NCBI GenBank assembly: GCA_029268615.1
Contig: JAQWNM010000017.1
Location: forward strand, 1 to 64,000
Direction: 5' to 3'
Source: SAR86 cluster bacterium
Lineage (GTDB): Bacteria; Pseudomonadota; Gammaproteobacteria; Magnimaribacterales; Magnimaribacteraceae
Length of the DNA: 64,000 nt
Positions within the stretch are counted from its first letter, which is position 1; each line of letters opens with the position of its first letter. Under the pieces are notes generated by a model. The model had not been told where the DNA came from. It searched no databases and worked only from the letters and a program-made list of their open reading frames with translations. Of the stretch, positions 18,733-32,200 are shown piece by piece. The position numbers were made by a program, and so were the translations under genes.

Positions 18733-20049
18733 TTATTTTCCAATACAAAAACTAGAAAAAATTTCTTCTAGTAAATCTTCGCTTGCAACAGGTCTTGTTA
18801 TTTGCCCCAAAATATCCTGACCCTCTCTGAGAAATTCCGCACACAGTTCATTTTGCCCCCTTTCTTTTAAAGCAACTCCACAACTGTAGAGTTTTTGCAA
18901 GCAACCCTCTATTAATACAATGTGTCTTCTTCTTGCCAAAATAGGAACTTGACTCTTCTCGGAAACCCCCAGCACTTTTAAAATTTCTGCAGTTAATACG
19001 TCTAAGCCCCTCTCTTCTTGCGCAGATATATATATAAAATCTTTATACGCACCAAATCTTTTCTCCTCACCCAGGTCAGCTTTAGTGTAAATTTTTATCA
19101 TAGGCTCTTCGTTGAAATCGGGATGTTTGTGGTTCGTATCAACAGAACACGTATATAAAACTAGGTCAGAATCTACTTTTTCTGAGACCGTTCTTTTTAT
19201 TCCTTCTTTTTCTATGGGGTCACTAGTTTTCTCCCTAACCCCGGCTGTATCTACAATCTCAATAACGAAGCCGTCTAAGTTTATTTTTTTTCTAATAGGA
19301 TCTCTGGTCGTTCCTGGAACGCTTGAAACAATGGCTATATTCTCCTGAGCTAATCGGTTTACAAGTGTAGATTTACCTGAGTTGGGAGGGCCGATGATGG
19401 ATACTTTAAAGCCGTCTCTTAAAAGCGCCCCCCTCTTAGAGCCCTCAAGGATAGAATTCACCTCTTGTATTATTTCTTCTAAAAGACCTTCTAATAGGGC
19501 ATCCTCCTTTTCGTCTGTTTCATCTTCTGGAAAATCTAAACCTGCTTCAATGTTTACGCGCATTTTTAAAACTTTATCTATAACCAGGTTTATTTTATTG
19601 GAAAAATCACCCTTAAGAGAGGACTCGGCAACCTTTATAGCCTCTAGTGATTCTGCAGATATAAGATCTGCAACAGATTCTGCCTGAGCCAAGTCAATTT
19701 TCTCATTTAAAAAAGCCCTCTCAGTAAACTCTCCCGGTAAGGCCATGCGAGCACCTTCTTTTATAGCTGCCCGAGTTATTAGATCTAACAAAAGGGGGTT
19801 GCCATGGCAGTGAATTTCAACAACGTCTTCTCCCGTATAGGAGTTCGGGGCCTTAAAGTAAACAACCAGTCCAGAATCTATCATTTCCTTATCAGAGTCA
19901 CTGACAGTACATTTTTTTACCTTCCAGGGCTCGGAAAGATCTCCGCAGAGAGCAGAACCTATGAGTCGCGACTTTTCACCGGAAAGCCTCACTATGCCCA
20001 CTCCCCCCTTTCCAACTGAAGTGGCGGGGGCAACTATCGTTTCCAGCAT
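18733..20049 (-). CDS. mnmE: tRNA modification GTPase MnmE
   Basis: 438 residues. N-terminal folate-binding domain (TIVAPATSVGKGGVGIVRLSG, SYTGEDVVEIHCHGNP), a GTPase domain inserted in a helical domain (G1 GPPNSGKST, G2/G3 SVPGTTRD and DTAGVRE) and the C-terminal FCIGK motif with its conserved cysteine. It forms the complex with MnmG that adds the carboxymethylaminomethyl group to wobble U34. It directly follows yidC (the yidC stop and the mnmE ATG abut). Confidence 0.97.
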   Translation of the reverse strand: MLETIVAPATSVGKGGVGIVRLSGEKSRLIGSALCGDLSEPWKVKKCTVSDSDKEMIDSGLVVYFKAPNSYTGEDVVEIHCHGNPLLLDLITRAAIKEGARMALPGEFTERAFLNEKIDLAQAESVADLISAESLEAIKVAESSLKGDFSNKINLVIDKVLKMRVNIEAGLDFPEDETDEKEDALLEGLLEEIIQEVNSILEGSKRGALLRDGFKVSIIGPPNSGKSTLVNRLAQENIAIVSSVPGTTRDPIRKKINLDGFVIEIVDTAGVREKTSDPIEKEGIKRTVSEKVDSDLVLYTCSVDTNHKHPDFNEEPMIKIYTKADLGEEKRFGAYKDFIYISAQEERGLDVLTAEILKVLGVSEKSQVPILARRRHIVLIEGCLQKLYSCGVALKERGQNELCAEFLREGQDILGQITRPVASEDLLEEIFSSFCIGK

Positions 20050-21675
20050 CTATCTATAAGGCCTAAGATAATAAAGTTGTTGTATTAAGGTAACCAACAT
20101 ATTTATAAGCCAATAGAGAACTAGGCCCGCCGGAAAGAAGCAGAACAGAGCAGAAAATGCCAACGGCATATATTTCATCATTTGGGCCTGCATGGGGTCA
20201 GCATTAGGGGGCGTGGGCGTTAGGGTTTGCGAGTAATACATACCGGCAGCATTTAACAAGGGAAGGACAAAAAAAGGATCTTTTTGAGACAAGTCAACTA
20301 TCCAGAAGAAAAAGGGCGCATGTCTAAGCTCTACCGTTTCTATTAAAACCCAATAAAAAGCAACAAAGAAGGGCATTTGTGCAACCATAGGTAAGCAGCC
20401 CCCAAGCGGATTTACACCCTCTTTTTGGTAAAGCGCCATCATCTCTTGACTAAATTTTTGCTTATCAGAACCATAAGTTGCTTGTAATTCTTGTAGCTTA
20501 GGAGAAAGGGCTCTCATTTTTCCCATAGACCTGTAGGCAGCGGCAGATAATGGCCACAAAAGAAGTTTCAAGGACACGGTTAAAAATATAATAGCCAGAC
20601 CCCAGTTCCCTAAAAAAGAAAAGCCAAAGTTTAAAACCCAATAAAGAGGCTCTCCCAACCAAAAAAGCCAACCATAATCCACGGTTAATGCTAAGTTTTC
20701 TTGAACTTCGTTTAGGTTTTTAGGTATTTTAGGACCAACAAAAAGAGTTTGAACTGATGTTTTTGTGATGCCAGGCTCAAGAAAAAAACTTTCCCCCGCC
20801 ATTCCGACTGAATATACACCATTATCTTTCCGCCTTGCTTGAAATAAGTATCTTTGATCTTGGTTGGGCACCCAGGCAGAAATAAAGTAATGTTGTATAA
20901 TTGAAGCCCAGCCGCCCTGAGACTCTTTAGAAAAACCTTCTTCATCAACATCGTCAAAACTAACTTTTTCATACTTGTCGGTGTCTAGAGAAAAAACAGG
21001 CCCTAGATATGCGTATGTCATAAAACCAGATTCCACTTCGCTGCGACTTCTTTCTATTACAGAAAAACTCGCAAGGCTTTCCGCCAGGTACCCCTCTTTT
21101 AAAGTTATCTGGTCTCTTACTTCAACATCATATTTATTCTTTTTTAAAGAAAGGGTTTTTTTGATGATGTATTTTTCGTTTTCCCCAGAAAGAACATAGA
21201 CAGGATTTTCTCCACCTTCAGACAAAATAAAAGAGGAAAATATAGGATCTAAGGCGCCCTCTTCTTGAGATAAAAAACCACTCTTAGCAAGATACTTACT
21301 TTCTCCCGAGGCATCGAAAAGTATTATGTTACTTTCCGACTTCAGCTCGTTTTTCATTAACAGAAGCTCAGCCTTCACAAGCGCCCCGTTTTTAGGATCT
21401 ACCTCTAAAGACAAAACGTTATTTTGAAGTTTATAATTTTCTAAGCCAGGCTCTACATCATCAAAAGAAGCCAAAGGCTGTGCGTTGTTAAGAGGCGTTA
21501 AACCTTTAGTAAGTGAGTCATTACTATCAATTAAAACACTATCAATATCTTTTACTACTTCATGCCCCTCCTCAAGGACTAAACTTTTAACAGGCTCAAA
21601 AGAAGACCATTGAATTAAGAGATAATAAGAAACTGTGGCAATTGACAGAATAATAAATCCTTTAATTTTATCCAT
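20050..21675 (-). CDS. yidC: Membrane protein insertase YidC
   Basis: 541 residues from the ATG at 21675 ([20 protein letters not shown]). That start gives the usual N-terminal signal-anchor helix and overlaps the yidD stop by 8 bases. An upstream in-frame start would add 15 unlikely residues. A large periplasmic domain follows (to about residue 335), then the conserved insertase core ([44 protein letters not shown] region, and the final helices). It inserts inner-membrane proteins alone or with SecYEG. Confidence 0.96.
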   Translation of the reverse strand: MDKIKGFIILSIATVSYYLLIQWSSFEPVKSLVLEEGHEVVKDIDSVLIDSNDSLTKGLTPLNNAQPLASFDDVEPGLENYKLQNNVLSLEVDPKNGALVKAELLLMKNELKSESNIILFDASGESKYLAKSGFLSQEEGALDPIFSSFILSEGGENPVYVLSGENEKYIIKKTLSLKKNKYDVEVRDQITLKEGYLAESLASFSVIERSRSEVESGFMTYAYLGPVFSLDTDKYEKVSFDDVDEEGFSKESQGGWASIIQHYFISAWVPNQDQRYLFQARRKDNGVYSVGMAGESFFLEPGITKTSVQTLFVGPKIPKNLNEVQENLALTVDYGWLFWLGEPLYWVLNFGFSFLGNWGLAIIFLTVSLKLLLWPLSAAAYRSMGKMRALSPKLQELQATYGSDKQKFSQEMMALYQKEGVNPLGGCLPMVAQMPFFVAFYWVLIETVELRHAPFFFWIVDLSQKDPFFVLPLLNAAGMYYSQTLTPTPPNADPMQAQMMKYMPLAFSALFCFFPAGLVLYWLINMLVTLIQQLYYLRPYR

Positions 21676-21928
21676 TTTTTTTATCTGTTTTATTTGTGTT
21701 TTGAACAGGGTCGTAGCCACTTCCTCCCAGAGGATGGCAACTTAAAATTCTTTTTAACGAGGCTATAATTCCCTTAAAGGGGCCGTGGATCTGGATGGCT
21801 TCCAAGGCATACTCTGAACATGTAGGTTGGTACCGGCAAGAACTTTGCGTAAGAGGACTGATAAATCTTCTATAAAAATTTATTACTAGAATTAAGAATT
21901 CTTTAGTTAACTTGTTTACTAGAGGCAT
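21668..21928 (-). CDS. yidD: Membrane protein insertion efficiency factor YidD
   Basis: 86 residues from the ATG at 21928 ([21 protein letters not shown]); an ATG at 21952 adds eight residues and is less typical. Family motifs: [28 protein letters not shown] and [18 protein letters not shown], with the three conserved cysteines. It overlaps rnpA upstream and yidC downstream, the conserved rpmH-rnpA-yidD-yidC order. Confidence 0.95.
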   Translation of the reverse strand: MPLVNKLTKEFLILVINFYRRFISPLTQSSCRYQPTCSEYALEAIQIHGPFKGIIASLKRILSCHPLGGSGYDPVQNTNKTDKKNG

Positions 21929-22250
21929 TTTCCCACAACAAATAAATTTCATGTTTAAGAGCGGGGTTTTTTATATCCAGCCCTCTTGAAGATATTATTA
22001 TATAGTCTAAATTAGGCAGCTTATCTTTTTGACACACAAACGTTTCTTTAATGAGTCTCTTCACTAAATTTCTGTGCACAGATAGCTTAATATTTTTTTT
22101 CTTTAAAGATATCCCGAGCCTAGGATTATCCTTTGAGTTTTTCTTTGCTAGCAGAGAAAACCCTTTAGATTTTAATTTAAAATCAGGACACTTAAAGACG
22201 TGTGCAAAAGTTTCTTGAGAAGATATTTTGTTTATCTTTTTAAGGGACAT
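21903..22250 (-). CDS. rnpA: Ribonuclease P protein component
   Basis: 115 residues. The RNR motif region [28 protein letters not shown] is diagnostic. It binds the RNase P RNA and helps it to mature tRNA 5' ends. It lies between rpmH and yidD. Confidence 0.95.
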   Translation of the reverse strand: MSLKKINKISSQETFAHVFKCPDFKLKSKGFSLLAKKNSKDNPRLGISLKKKNIKLSVHRNLVKRLIKETFVCQKDKLPNLDYIIISSRGLDIKNPALKHEIYLLWENASSKQVN

Positions 22251-22267
22251 TTTAATTAAAAGGAGGA

Positions 22268-22402
22268 TTAAGCTGATAGTTTTTTTCTACCCCTTTTTAT
22301 CCTAGAGTTCAATATGGCCCTCCCACTCTTAGAAGAATTTCTTAATCTAAAACCGTGGGTTCTCGCCCTTTTTATTTTACTTGGTTGATATGTTCTTTTC
22401 AT
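22268..22402 (-). CDS. rpmH: 50S ribosomal protein L34
   Basis: 44 residues beginning [18 protein letters not shown] and ending KRGRKKLSA. It is the complete L34 family pattern (MKRT-QPS...THGFR-R...GR-IL--RR-KGR--L), very basic. The gene is too short to stand out but is unambiguous and in its usual place between rnpA and the dnaA intergenic region. Confidence 0.98.
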   Translation of the reverse strand: MKRTYQPSKIKRARTHGFRLRNSSKSGRAILNSRIKRGRKKLSA

Positions 22403-22544
22403 AATTGTTTGGTATTTAGCTTAAAGGGGGTGTGAATAATAGGTTTTTTCACCAATTTTAACAAGAAAAATTAAATAATCATTTAATTAACAGTTTATTA
22501 ACAGTTTATAATCTTATTTATGCTGTGGATAAGTTAAAAAAAAA
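22403..22544. other. Probable chromosomal origin of replication (oriC) / dnaA promoter region
   Basis: This gap lies at the strand switch between rpmH (minus) and dnaA (plus), the origin position in Pseudomonas. It contains a perfect DnaA box TGTGGATAA (22524-22532), two adjacent identical 11-mers TTAACAGTTTA (22487-22497 and 22498-22508) like an unwinding element, further A+T-rich sequence, and a perfect TATAAT (22507-22512) that could be the dnaA -10 box. Only one perfect box is seen; weaker boxes cannot be scored reliably by eye. Confidence 0.6.
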
Positions 22545-22559
22545 ATGTATAATTTCGTT

Positions 22560-23924
22560 ATGCCCAATTTATATTTCTGGAACGAGTGCAAAAAAACAAT
22601 TCAAAGAGATATATCTATGGAGGAGTATTCTACATGGATTTCTCCTTTATCGCTAAAGGAAAATGAGGGATCAAAGCCTTTGTCCTATAGCGTTATAGCT
22701 CCTAATAAGTTCATTTTAGACTGGGTGGAAGAGAAATATTCTTCCTTGATACAGGAAAGGCTTGTAGCCATAACAACAAACCAGGAGTTAAATCTAACAT
22801 ATGAAGTCCAGGAGCATCCTGTGAATAACTCTATACAAGAGGAAATAACTGGAAGGTATGAAAAGAAGAGTCGGCCAGCTAAAACCAAAAAAGAACCCAA
22901 GATAGAAGAGAATTTAATCTCCTCTTTTGTTTTTGACAACTTTGTAGAAGGAAAATCTAATAGAATTGCCTTCGCCGCTTCAAAGCAAGTTTCAGAGGGA
23001 GAAAAAAATTCCTATAATCCTTTATTCATTTATGGCGGGGTGGGCCTAGGTAAAACCCATTTAATGCATGCAGTTGGAAATCATATAAAGAAATCAGATT
23101 CTAATAAAAAGGTAGTATACGTTCATTCGGAGAAGTTCGTGAATGATATGGTAAAATCGCTGCAATTAGGAGCAATATCAGAATTTAAAAGTTTTTATAG
23201 AGGCTTAGATGCTCTGCTTGTAGACGACATACAGTTTTTTGCAAATAAGGAGCAATCCCAAGAGGAGCTTTTTCATACATTTAATTCGCTTTTAGAGAAA
23301 GGAAGCCAGATGGTTCTTACTTGCGATAGATACCCTAAAGAAATAGATGGACTAGAAGATAGGCTAAAATCAAGATTAGGTTGGGGCCTGCCCGTTGTAA
23401 TAGAGCCCCCAGAACTTGAAACAAGGGTGGCTATATTGTTATCAAAAGCAAAAAGCATGGAAGTTGATTTAGACAACGAAAGCGCTTTCTTTATAGCCCA
23501 GAAGGTAAGATCTAATGTTAGAGAGCTAGAGGGCGCCCTAAAGAGGGTGGTGGCTAATTCAAACTTTACAAATAAACCCATCACCGTTCTTTCAATAAAA
23601 GAATCCCTTAAAGACCTTTTAGCGATCCAGGCAAAACAAGTAAGCGTAGAAAATATTCAAAGAATTTCTTCTGAGTATTATAATATTAGGCTAGGAGATA
23701 TGCTTTCTAAAAAAAGAAGTAGGTCTATAGCAAGACCAAGACAAATGGCAATGTCTCTAGCAAAAGAGCTTACAAATCATAGCCTTCCTGAAATAGGAGA
23801 TTCTTTTGGTGGCAGAGACCACACTACAGTTTTGCATGCTTGTAGAAAAATAAATGAATTAAGAAGCTCTAGTAACGAGATAGAGCAAGATTATAGAAAC
23901 CTGATAAGAGTATTAACGGCATGA
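22560..23924 (+). CDS. dnaA: Chromosomal replication initiator DnaA
   Basis: 454 residues from the ATG at 22560 ([15 protein letters not shown]); an ATG at 22545 adds five residues. Domain I (WISPL), a charged linker, then the AAA+ domain ([35 protein letters not shown], sensor region) and the C-terminal DNA-binding domain with the DnaA signature ([15 protein letters not shown]). It binds the boxes directly upstream and probably controls itself. It overlaps dnaN by 4 bases (ATGA). Confidence 0.98.
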   Translation: MPNLYFWNECKKTIQRDISMEEYSTWISPLSLKENEGSKPLSYSVIAPNKFILDWVEEKYSSLIQERLVAITTNQELNLTYEVQEHPVNNSIQEEITGRYEKKSRPAKTKKEPKIEENLISSFVFDNFVEGKSNRIAFAASKQVSEGEKNSYNPLFIYGGVGLGKTHLMHAVGNHIKKSDSNKKVVYVHSEKFVNDMVKSLQLGAISEFKSFYRGLDALLVDDIQFFANKEQSQEELFHTFNSLLEKGSQMVLTCDRYPKEIDGLEDRLKSRLGWGLPVVIEPPELETRVAILLSKAKSMEVDLDNESAFFIAQKVRSNVRELEGALKRVVANSNFTNKPITVLSIKESLKDLLAIQAKQVSVENIQRISSEYYNIRLGDMLSKKRSRSIARPRQMAMSLAKELTNHSLPEIGDSFGGRDHTTVLHACRKINELRSSSNEIEQDYRNLIRVLTA

Positions 23925-25018
23925 ATTTTATAGCAAAGAAAGATCAAATTGTAGAAGCGATACAGAATGCGGCAGCAGTAGCAGAAAGAAAAAATACCAT
24001 ACCTATTTTAGCAAATATGCTTATAACCATCGTAGGGAAAAAAGCAGCTTTTTCTGCGACAGATCTAGAGATACAAATTAAAACAATAGCAGAAGTAAAG
24101 GAAGTGAAAGAAGAGGGAGAAATTACAGTATCAGCAAAAAAAATGTCGGAATTATGTAGGTCTTTGCCCGATAATGAAGAAATAAATTTTTTTCTTAACT
24201 TGGGCAAGCTGTCCATAAGGGCAAAGTCTTTTAAAGCAGATCTGTCTACTATTTCAGCGTCAGACTTTCCTGAAATAGATTGTAAGGAAGTTCTGTCCGC
24301 AACAAAAGTAGCCCCAGATTTAATTAGAAATATACTTCAAAAAACTCATTTTTCCATGGCATCACAGGATGTAAGGTACTACTTAAATGGTTTGTTAATA
24401 GAGGTTAAGGAAGGCGTTATCTCCGCCGTAGCAACAGATGGTCATAGATTGGCTATATCTAGAAAGAATTTAAAAGATGTAAATGATTTTAGCTCCATAG
24501 TCCCAAGAAAGGCAGTTTTAGAGCTTCTTAAAATTCTTCAATCTGCAAATGATGAAGTAGAGTTAGTTTTAGGGTCTAATTTTTTAAGCCTTAATTCAGA
24601 TATTTTTAAGTTTTCTTCAAAATTAATAGACGGAAAGTTTCCGGATTATAAAAAAGTTTTTCCAGAAGGGACCCCTGAATCACTAAGAATTTTGCGTGAA
24701 AACCTTTTGTCTGCCCTTAGCAGGGCCTCAGTATTATCTAATGAAAAGTATAGGGGGGTTCGTCTTTCTTTATCAGAAAATGCTTTAAAGCTTTCAGCGA
24801 ATAATCCAGAACAAGAGTCGGCAGAGGAAGACTTAGAAGCTACTTATTCTGGGGAATCTTTTGAAATAGGATTTAATATAGGTTATTTAGTAGAGGCACT
24901 TAACTCAATAGATACAAAAGAGGCTGAGATTTCTTTCTATGGGGAGGATTCAAGCTGCACAATAAATTCTACCAATGAAGATGATTCTTTATATGTGATT
25001 ATGCCCATGAGGTTGTAA
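23921..25018 (+). CDS. dnaN: DNA polymerase III sliding clamp beta
   Basis: 365 residues made of three clamp repeats (e.g. [46 protein letters not shown] and the C-terminal VIMPMRL). It tethers polymerase III to DNA. It is coupled to dnaA by an ATGA overlap and followed six bases later by recF. Confidence 0.98.
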   Translation: MNFIAKKDQIVEAIQNAAAVAERKNTIPILANMLITIVGKKAAFSATDLEIQIKTIAEVKEVKEEGEITVSAKKMSELCRSLPDNEEINFFLNLGKLSIRAKSFKADLSTISASDFPEIDCKEVLSATKVAPDLIRNILQKTHFSMASQDVRYYLNGLLIEVKEGVISAVATDGHRLAISRKNLKDVNDFSSIVPRKAVLELLKILQSANDEVELVLGSNFLSLNSDIFKFSSKLIDGKFPDYKKVFPEGTPESLRILRENLLSALSRASVLSNEKYRGVRLSLSENALKLSANNPEQESAEEDLEATYSGESFEIGFNIGYLVEALNSIDTKEAEISFYGEDSSCTINSTNEDDSLYVIMPMRL

Positions 25019-25024
25019 TCATAC

Positions 25025-26098
25025 ATGGCTTTAATAAGAGCAGACATTTCAAACTTAAGACTATTTAATAAGAATTCTTTTACTTTCGAGCCAGGTATAA
25101 ATCTAATCATTGGAAAAAACGGTTCTGGTAAATCTAGTATCCTAGAAGCCTTAAATATAGCCTATTCAGGCAGGTCTCATAGATCTTCAAGATTAATAAA
25201 TTGTATAAAAGAAGAAACCTCTGGATTCGTTGTGTCTTTATTGGAGAATAGAGAAGGAAAAAATATAAGAATAGATGTAGAAAAGCCCCTTGCAGGAAGG
25301 GTCAGGGTTAAAATAAAAGAGGGAGAAAACAAATTAAATAAATCTTCAATAAGCGTAATACCTTCCATAATAAATGATACTTCGTTTAAATTAGTTGAAG
25401 GAGTTCCAGAGCAAAGGAGGGATTTTCTTAATAAAATTATGTTTCACGTGAAACCTGAAACTAAAAAAATATATAATTTCTATATAAAGTCTCTAAAACA
25501 AAGAAATAATCTTTTGGCATCAGGACAAAAAAATAAGGAATTAGAATTTTGGACGGAGAAGATTGTGGAATATGGGGTTTTATTAGGAAAGTCCCAGAAC
25601 GAAGTATTCAATATATTCAGAATTTCAACAGAAGAAAGTCTTCTGAAAATTTCTAAAGATTATAATTTAGATTTTTTAAAAGGTATTACTTTTAATTATT
25701 CATGGGGTTGGAAAAAAGGTAGAAGTTTAAAGGGCGAGTTAAGAAATTCATTATTTAAAGATATAGCTATAGGTAGGACAAGCGTAGGTCCTCACAGGGC
25801 GGACTTAATATTTACAAAAAACAATAAGCTTATAAACGACTTTTTATCAAGAGGACAAGTTAAGTTATTGATAATACTAGTTTTTTTATCTGTTCAAAAG
25901 ATCGTAGAAGAAATTCAAGGGCATAGAAATTTCCTTATGATAGACGATTTAGGTTCTGAATTAGACGAACAAAATTTGGATGTAGCAATTGATCTAATGT
26001 CTAAAAATAAAAGACAAGCTATATTAACTTCAACCGGCAAAGATTGGGTCAACAGCTTAAATAAAAAAAGCAAAAACATTAATAAGATTTTCATATAA
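25025..26098 (+). CDS. recF: DNA gap repair protein RecF
   Basis: 357 residues. It is an SMC-like ATPase with Walker A IIGKNGSGKSSILEAL, the EGVPEQRRDFLNKIMFHVKP segment, GQVKLLIILVFLS (ABC signature region) and Walker B LMIDDLGSELD. It loads RecA at gaps with RecO and RecR. The codons of the conserved FHVKP stretch contain a near-perfect parS site (25440-25455). Confidence 0.96.
   Translation: MALIRADISNLRLFNKNSFTFEPGINLIIGKNGSGKSSILEALNIAYSGRSHRSSRLINCIKEETSGFVVSLLENREGKNIRIDVEKPLAGRVRVKIKEGENKLNKSSISVIPSIINDTSFKLVEGVPEQRRDFLNKIMFHVKPETKKIYNFYIKSLKQRNNLLASGQKNKELEFWTEKIVEYGVLLGKSQNEVFNIFRISTEESLLKISKDYNLDFLKGITFNYSWGWKKGRSLKGELRNSLFKDIAIGRTSVGPHRADLIFTKNNKLINDFLSRGQVKLLIILVFLSVQKIVEEIQGHRNFLMIDDLGSELDEQNLDVAIDLMSKNKRQAILTSTGKDWVNSLNKKSKNINKIFI
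25440..25455 (+). promoter_or_regulatory. parS: parS centromere-like site inside recF
   Basis: TGTTTCACGTGAAACC matches 15 of 16 bases of the near-universal chromosomal parS (palindrome TGTTTCACGTGAAACA). It lies 3 kb from the probable oriC, and parA and parB are encoded in this window. The site is inside codons for the conserved RecF stretch FHVKP. Confidence 0.85.
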
Positions 26099-26109
26099 AA
26101 ATGTTGTAA

Positions 26110-29306
<3,197 letters not shown>

Positions 29307-29309
29307 TAT

Positions 29310-29864
29310 TTACAGAGGATTTTTCAAAATATATGCAGCGGCATGTTTTAGGTCTTCAAAGCAATGTTCTTCTTTTGGGCAAAAGGGGCTTTCTAGCGTT
29401 TTTTTTCCATAACCAGTTTTCACTAATAAGGGGATGCAGCCAAAATTTCTTGCTGCCAATACATCTGACTCTTTATCACCGATAAAGTATGAACCTTCTA
29501 GATTAATTTTAAGTTCATTTTCTATTTTTGTTAGAAGTCCTATTTCAGGTTTTCTACAGTTACATTTTTCTTCAGGGGAGTGCGGGCAATAAGCTATGCA
29601 ATCTACCTTCCCCCCTTTCTCTTCTATTATTTCTAACATAAAGTTATGAACTCTTTTCAACTCTTCATCAGAAATAATTCCTTTACCAATGCAGGCTTGG
29701 TTTGTGGCAACAGTAATTTTATATCCAGATTGATAAAGTGTGGCTATAGATTCTATACTCCCATGAATGGGTTTGAAATCTTCTGGCACTTTAACATAGT
29801 CCCATAAGTCTTCATTTATAACACCATCCCTGTCCAGTATAAGCACTTTATTAGGGTTCTTCAT
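29310..29864 (-). CDS. gmhB: D-glycero-beta-D-manno-heptose-1,7-bisphosphate 7-phosphatase
   Basis: 184 residues, a HAD phosphatase with LILDRDGVINE, TNQ (ATNQACIGKG), the four-residue zinc loop YCPHSPEEKCNCRKP and GDKESDVLAA. It acts in ADP-heptose synthesis for lipopolysaccharide core. The neighbourhood of glyS and plsC is the usual gammaproteobacterial one. Confidence 0.93.
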   Translation of the reverse strand: MKNPNKVLILDRDGVINEDLWDYVKVPEDFKPIHGSIESIATLYQSGYKITVATNQACIGKGIISDEELKRVHNFMLEIIEEKGGKVDCIAYCPHSPEEKCNCRKPEIGLLTKIENELKINLEGSYFIGDKESDVLAARNFGCIPLLVKTGYGKKTLESPFCPKEEHCFEDLKHAAAYILKNPL

Positions 29865-29884
29865 TTATGAGTTTCTTTGTATAT

Positions 29885-31243
29885 TTATAAGAATTTTTTT
29901 TTGAAGAATTCACCTACTTCATCTATCTTTATCCTTTCTTGCTCCATTGTATCTCTATCTCTCAAAGTTACAGTTTTATGATCTAATGATTCAAAGTCTA
30001 CAGTTATACAGAGGGGCGTCCCTATTTCATCATGACGCCTATAACTTTTGCCTATATTTCCAGAGTTTTCAAAAACAACTCTACCTAGTTGCAACTGTTG
30101 TAGTTCTTTTTTTATCTTTAAAGCTTCATTAACAAAATCTTCATTATTTCTTTTTAAAGGAATGATGGCAGCTTTAATTGGAGCTAGATGAGGAAGCAAA
30201 GAGAGCACAACCCTTTCTTTGTTATTATCTAGCTTTTCTACTTTAAATGCTTCACAAAGTATAGCCAGTATTCCCCTTTCAATGCCGGCCGAAGGTTCAA
30301 TCACAAATGGAACATTCCATTTTTTTGTTTCCATATCTTGAATCGCTAATTTAGAGTTTGAGTGCTTATTCACGATGGTATTTGAAGTTAAAGATAGTTC
30401 TTCCTGGTTTTTAGAATGTGAACCTAAATCAAAATCCGCTCTATTAGCAATTCCTTCAAGCTCTTCAACGCCATGAGGAAATTTATACATGATATCAACA
30501 GTTCTTTTAGAATAATGAGATAAATCCTCTTTAGGAACTTCATAAAGTTCTAAGTTTTCTTTATTAAGACCTTGATCTACCCACCAATCTAATCTATTTT
30601 CTATCCATGATTCATGCCACTTGTCATCTGTACCTGGTTTCACAAAAAACTCTAATTCCATTTGCTCAAATTCACGAACCCTGAAAATAAAATTCCTAGG
30701 CGTTATTTCATTTCTAAAAGCTTTACCAATTTGAGCTATTCCAAAAGGGAGTTTGTGAGATGTTGCATCCATTACATTTTTAAAATTTGTAAAAATATTT
30801 TGAGCAGTTTCTGGCCTTAAATAAGCAAAAGATTTTTCATCTTCTAGAGGACCAACATTAGTTTTAAACATTAAGTTAAAAGGTCTTGCTACGGTCAGAT
30901 CAGAAGATCCACAGTTAGGACATTTCTTTTTTTTAAGATGATCTTCTCTCCATCTACTTTTACAATTTTTACAATCTACTAAAGGGTCAGAAAAAGTATC
31001 TTCATGTCCTGAGTACTTTAGAACTTTTGGATTCGTTAAAATGGAAGTGTCCAGACCTTCTACGTCATCTCTATCGTAGACCATAGATCTCCACCAAGTT
31101 TGTTTTAGGTTATTCTTAAGCTCTACTCCCAACGGACCAAAATCATATGTTCCTTGAAGTCCTCCATAAATTTCATTAGATTGAAAAATAAATCCTCTTC
31201 TTTTACAAAGAGAAACCAGCTCATCCATTGTTTTCGCAGCCAT
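29885..31243 (-). CDS. glyS: Glycine-tRNA ligase, single-chain (alpha2) type
   Basis: 452 residues. It is a class II synthetase of the homodimeric type: [33 protein letters not shown], motif 2 [25 protein letters not shown], a zinc ribbon (CKNC...CPNCG, residues about 92-113), motif 3 [15 protein letters not shown] and a C-terminal anticodon-binding domain. Most gammaproteobacteria use the unrelated alpha2beta2 GlyQ/GlyS, so this type in this place suggests a lineage-specific replacement. The next genes (gmhB, plsC) are those that normally follow glyQS. Confidence 0.95.
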   Translation of the reverse strand: MAAKTMDELVSLCKRRGFIFQSNEIYGGLQGTYDFGPLGVELKNNLKQTWWRSMVYDRDDVEGLDTSILTNPKVLKYSGHEDTFSDPLVDCKNCKSRWREDHLKKKKCPNCGSSDLTVARPFNLMFKTNVGPLEDEKSFAYLRPETAQNIFTNFKNVMDATSHKLPFGIAQIGKAFRNEITPRNFIFRVREFEQMELEFFVKPGTDDKWHESWIENRLDWWVDQGLNKENLELYEVPKEDLSHYSKRTVDIMYKFPHGVEELEGIANRADFDLGSHSKNQEELSLTSNTIVNKHSNSKLAIQDMETKKWNVPFVIEPSAGIERGILAILCEAFKVEKLDNNKERVVLSLLPHLAPIKAAIIPLKRNNEDFVNEALKIKKELQQLQLGRVVFENSGNIGKSYRRHDEIGTPLCITVDFESLDHKTVTLRDRDTMEQERIKIDEVGEFFKKKFL

Positions 31244-31294
31244 AGGCGTTTAATTAAATTTCTTAAAGTAAATACTTACTATCGTTAACACTCT

Positions 31295-32164
31295 TTAATT
31301 GTATGGATCTATATTTGAAGAATGTTTATATTTTTTATATTCCCAAGCGTATTGTTCAGGATAATTCATTATACATTTTTCTAGTTCTTGGTTCATGCAG
31401 TTGACGCCCTCTTCTAAGTTATTTCCAATATGTTCTAGCTTTGAACTAAAGATAATTTTAAAATGGCCTTGATTCCCCTCTCTCAAGCAAACCATAGAAT
31501 GACATGGACTATTAGTTTTCATTGCAAGGGTTGAGACTAAAGTCATGCTTAAAGCTTTTCTTCCAAAGAAGTTAGATAAAATTCCGCCACCAATATTTGG
31601 CACTTGATCAGATGCTATAGCAACTACTTCATTTTTTTTAATTGCCTTCATAAGAGTTCTTATACCTTTAAAATTAGTTTCAACCATATTAACCCCCATT
31701 TCTTCTCTAGCTTCTAAAATCATTTCATTAAAATTAGAATTTTTAATCTTCGTAAAAGGAATCGAACATACAAAGTTATGCGATAAGAAATTAATGAGAA
31801 CTTCTATGTTGCCTTGATGGGGTGTAAAAAGTATTACGCCTTTATTAAGTTTTAGACTTTCATTAATATTATCTAAGCCTTCTACTGTAATTTTAAAATA
31901 GGTATTTGCCTTGTTAGTAGAGAACCAAACTAGAATATTTTCTAAAAAGCCCTTAGAACTTTCAATAAGACTTTTTTTTAATAAGTTATGGGAGTCTTTT
32001 TTGCTTAAATCAGGGAAAGATAAAGAGATATTCAATGCAGAGATCCTTCTTGAAGAACTCTGAAGATAAAACAATAAAGAGCCTATTATCTTTGCCATAA
32101 AGTAAATAACGCTTAAAGGAGTTACTCCTATGATATTAAAAGCAATCCTATAAAAAAATTTCAT
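31295..32164 (-). CDS. Lipid A biosynthesis acyltransferase (LpxL/HtrB family)
   Basis: 289 residues with one N-terminal membrane helix, the catalytic FTPHQGNIE (H-x4-E), and ASDQVPNIGGGILSNFFGRKALSMT region typical of LpxL/LpxM acyltransferases. It should add a secondary acyl chain to lipid A. Which chain (LpxL or LpxM role) cannot be told from sequence alone. Confidence 0.9.
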   Translation of the reverse strand: MKFFYRIAFNIIGVTPLSVIYFMAKIIGSLLFYLQSSSRRISALNISLSFPDLSKKDSHNLLKKSLIESSKGFLENILVWFSTNKANTYFKITVEGLDNINESLKLNKGVILFTPHQGNIEVLINFLSHNFVCSIPFTKIKNSNFNEMILEAREEMGVNMVETNFKGIRTLMKAIKKNEVVAIASDQVPNIGGGILSNFFGRKALSMTLVSTLAMKTNSPCHSMVCLREGNQGHFKIIFSSKLEHIGNNLEEGVNCMNQELEKCIMNYPEQYAWEYKKYKHSSNIDPYN

Positions 32165-32200
32165 ATTTAAATTAAATAAGATCTATTAGTAATCCAATTT

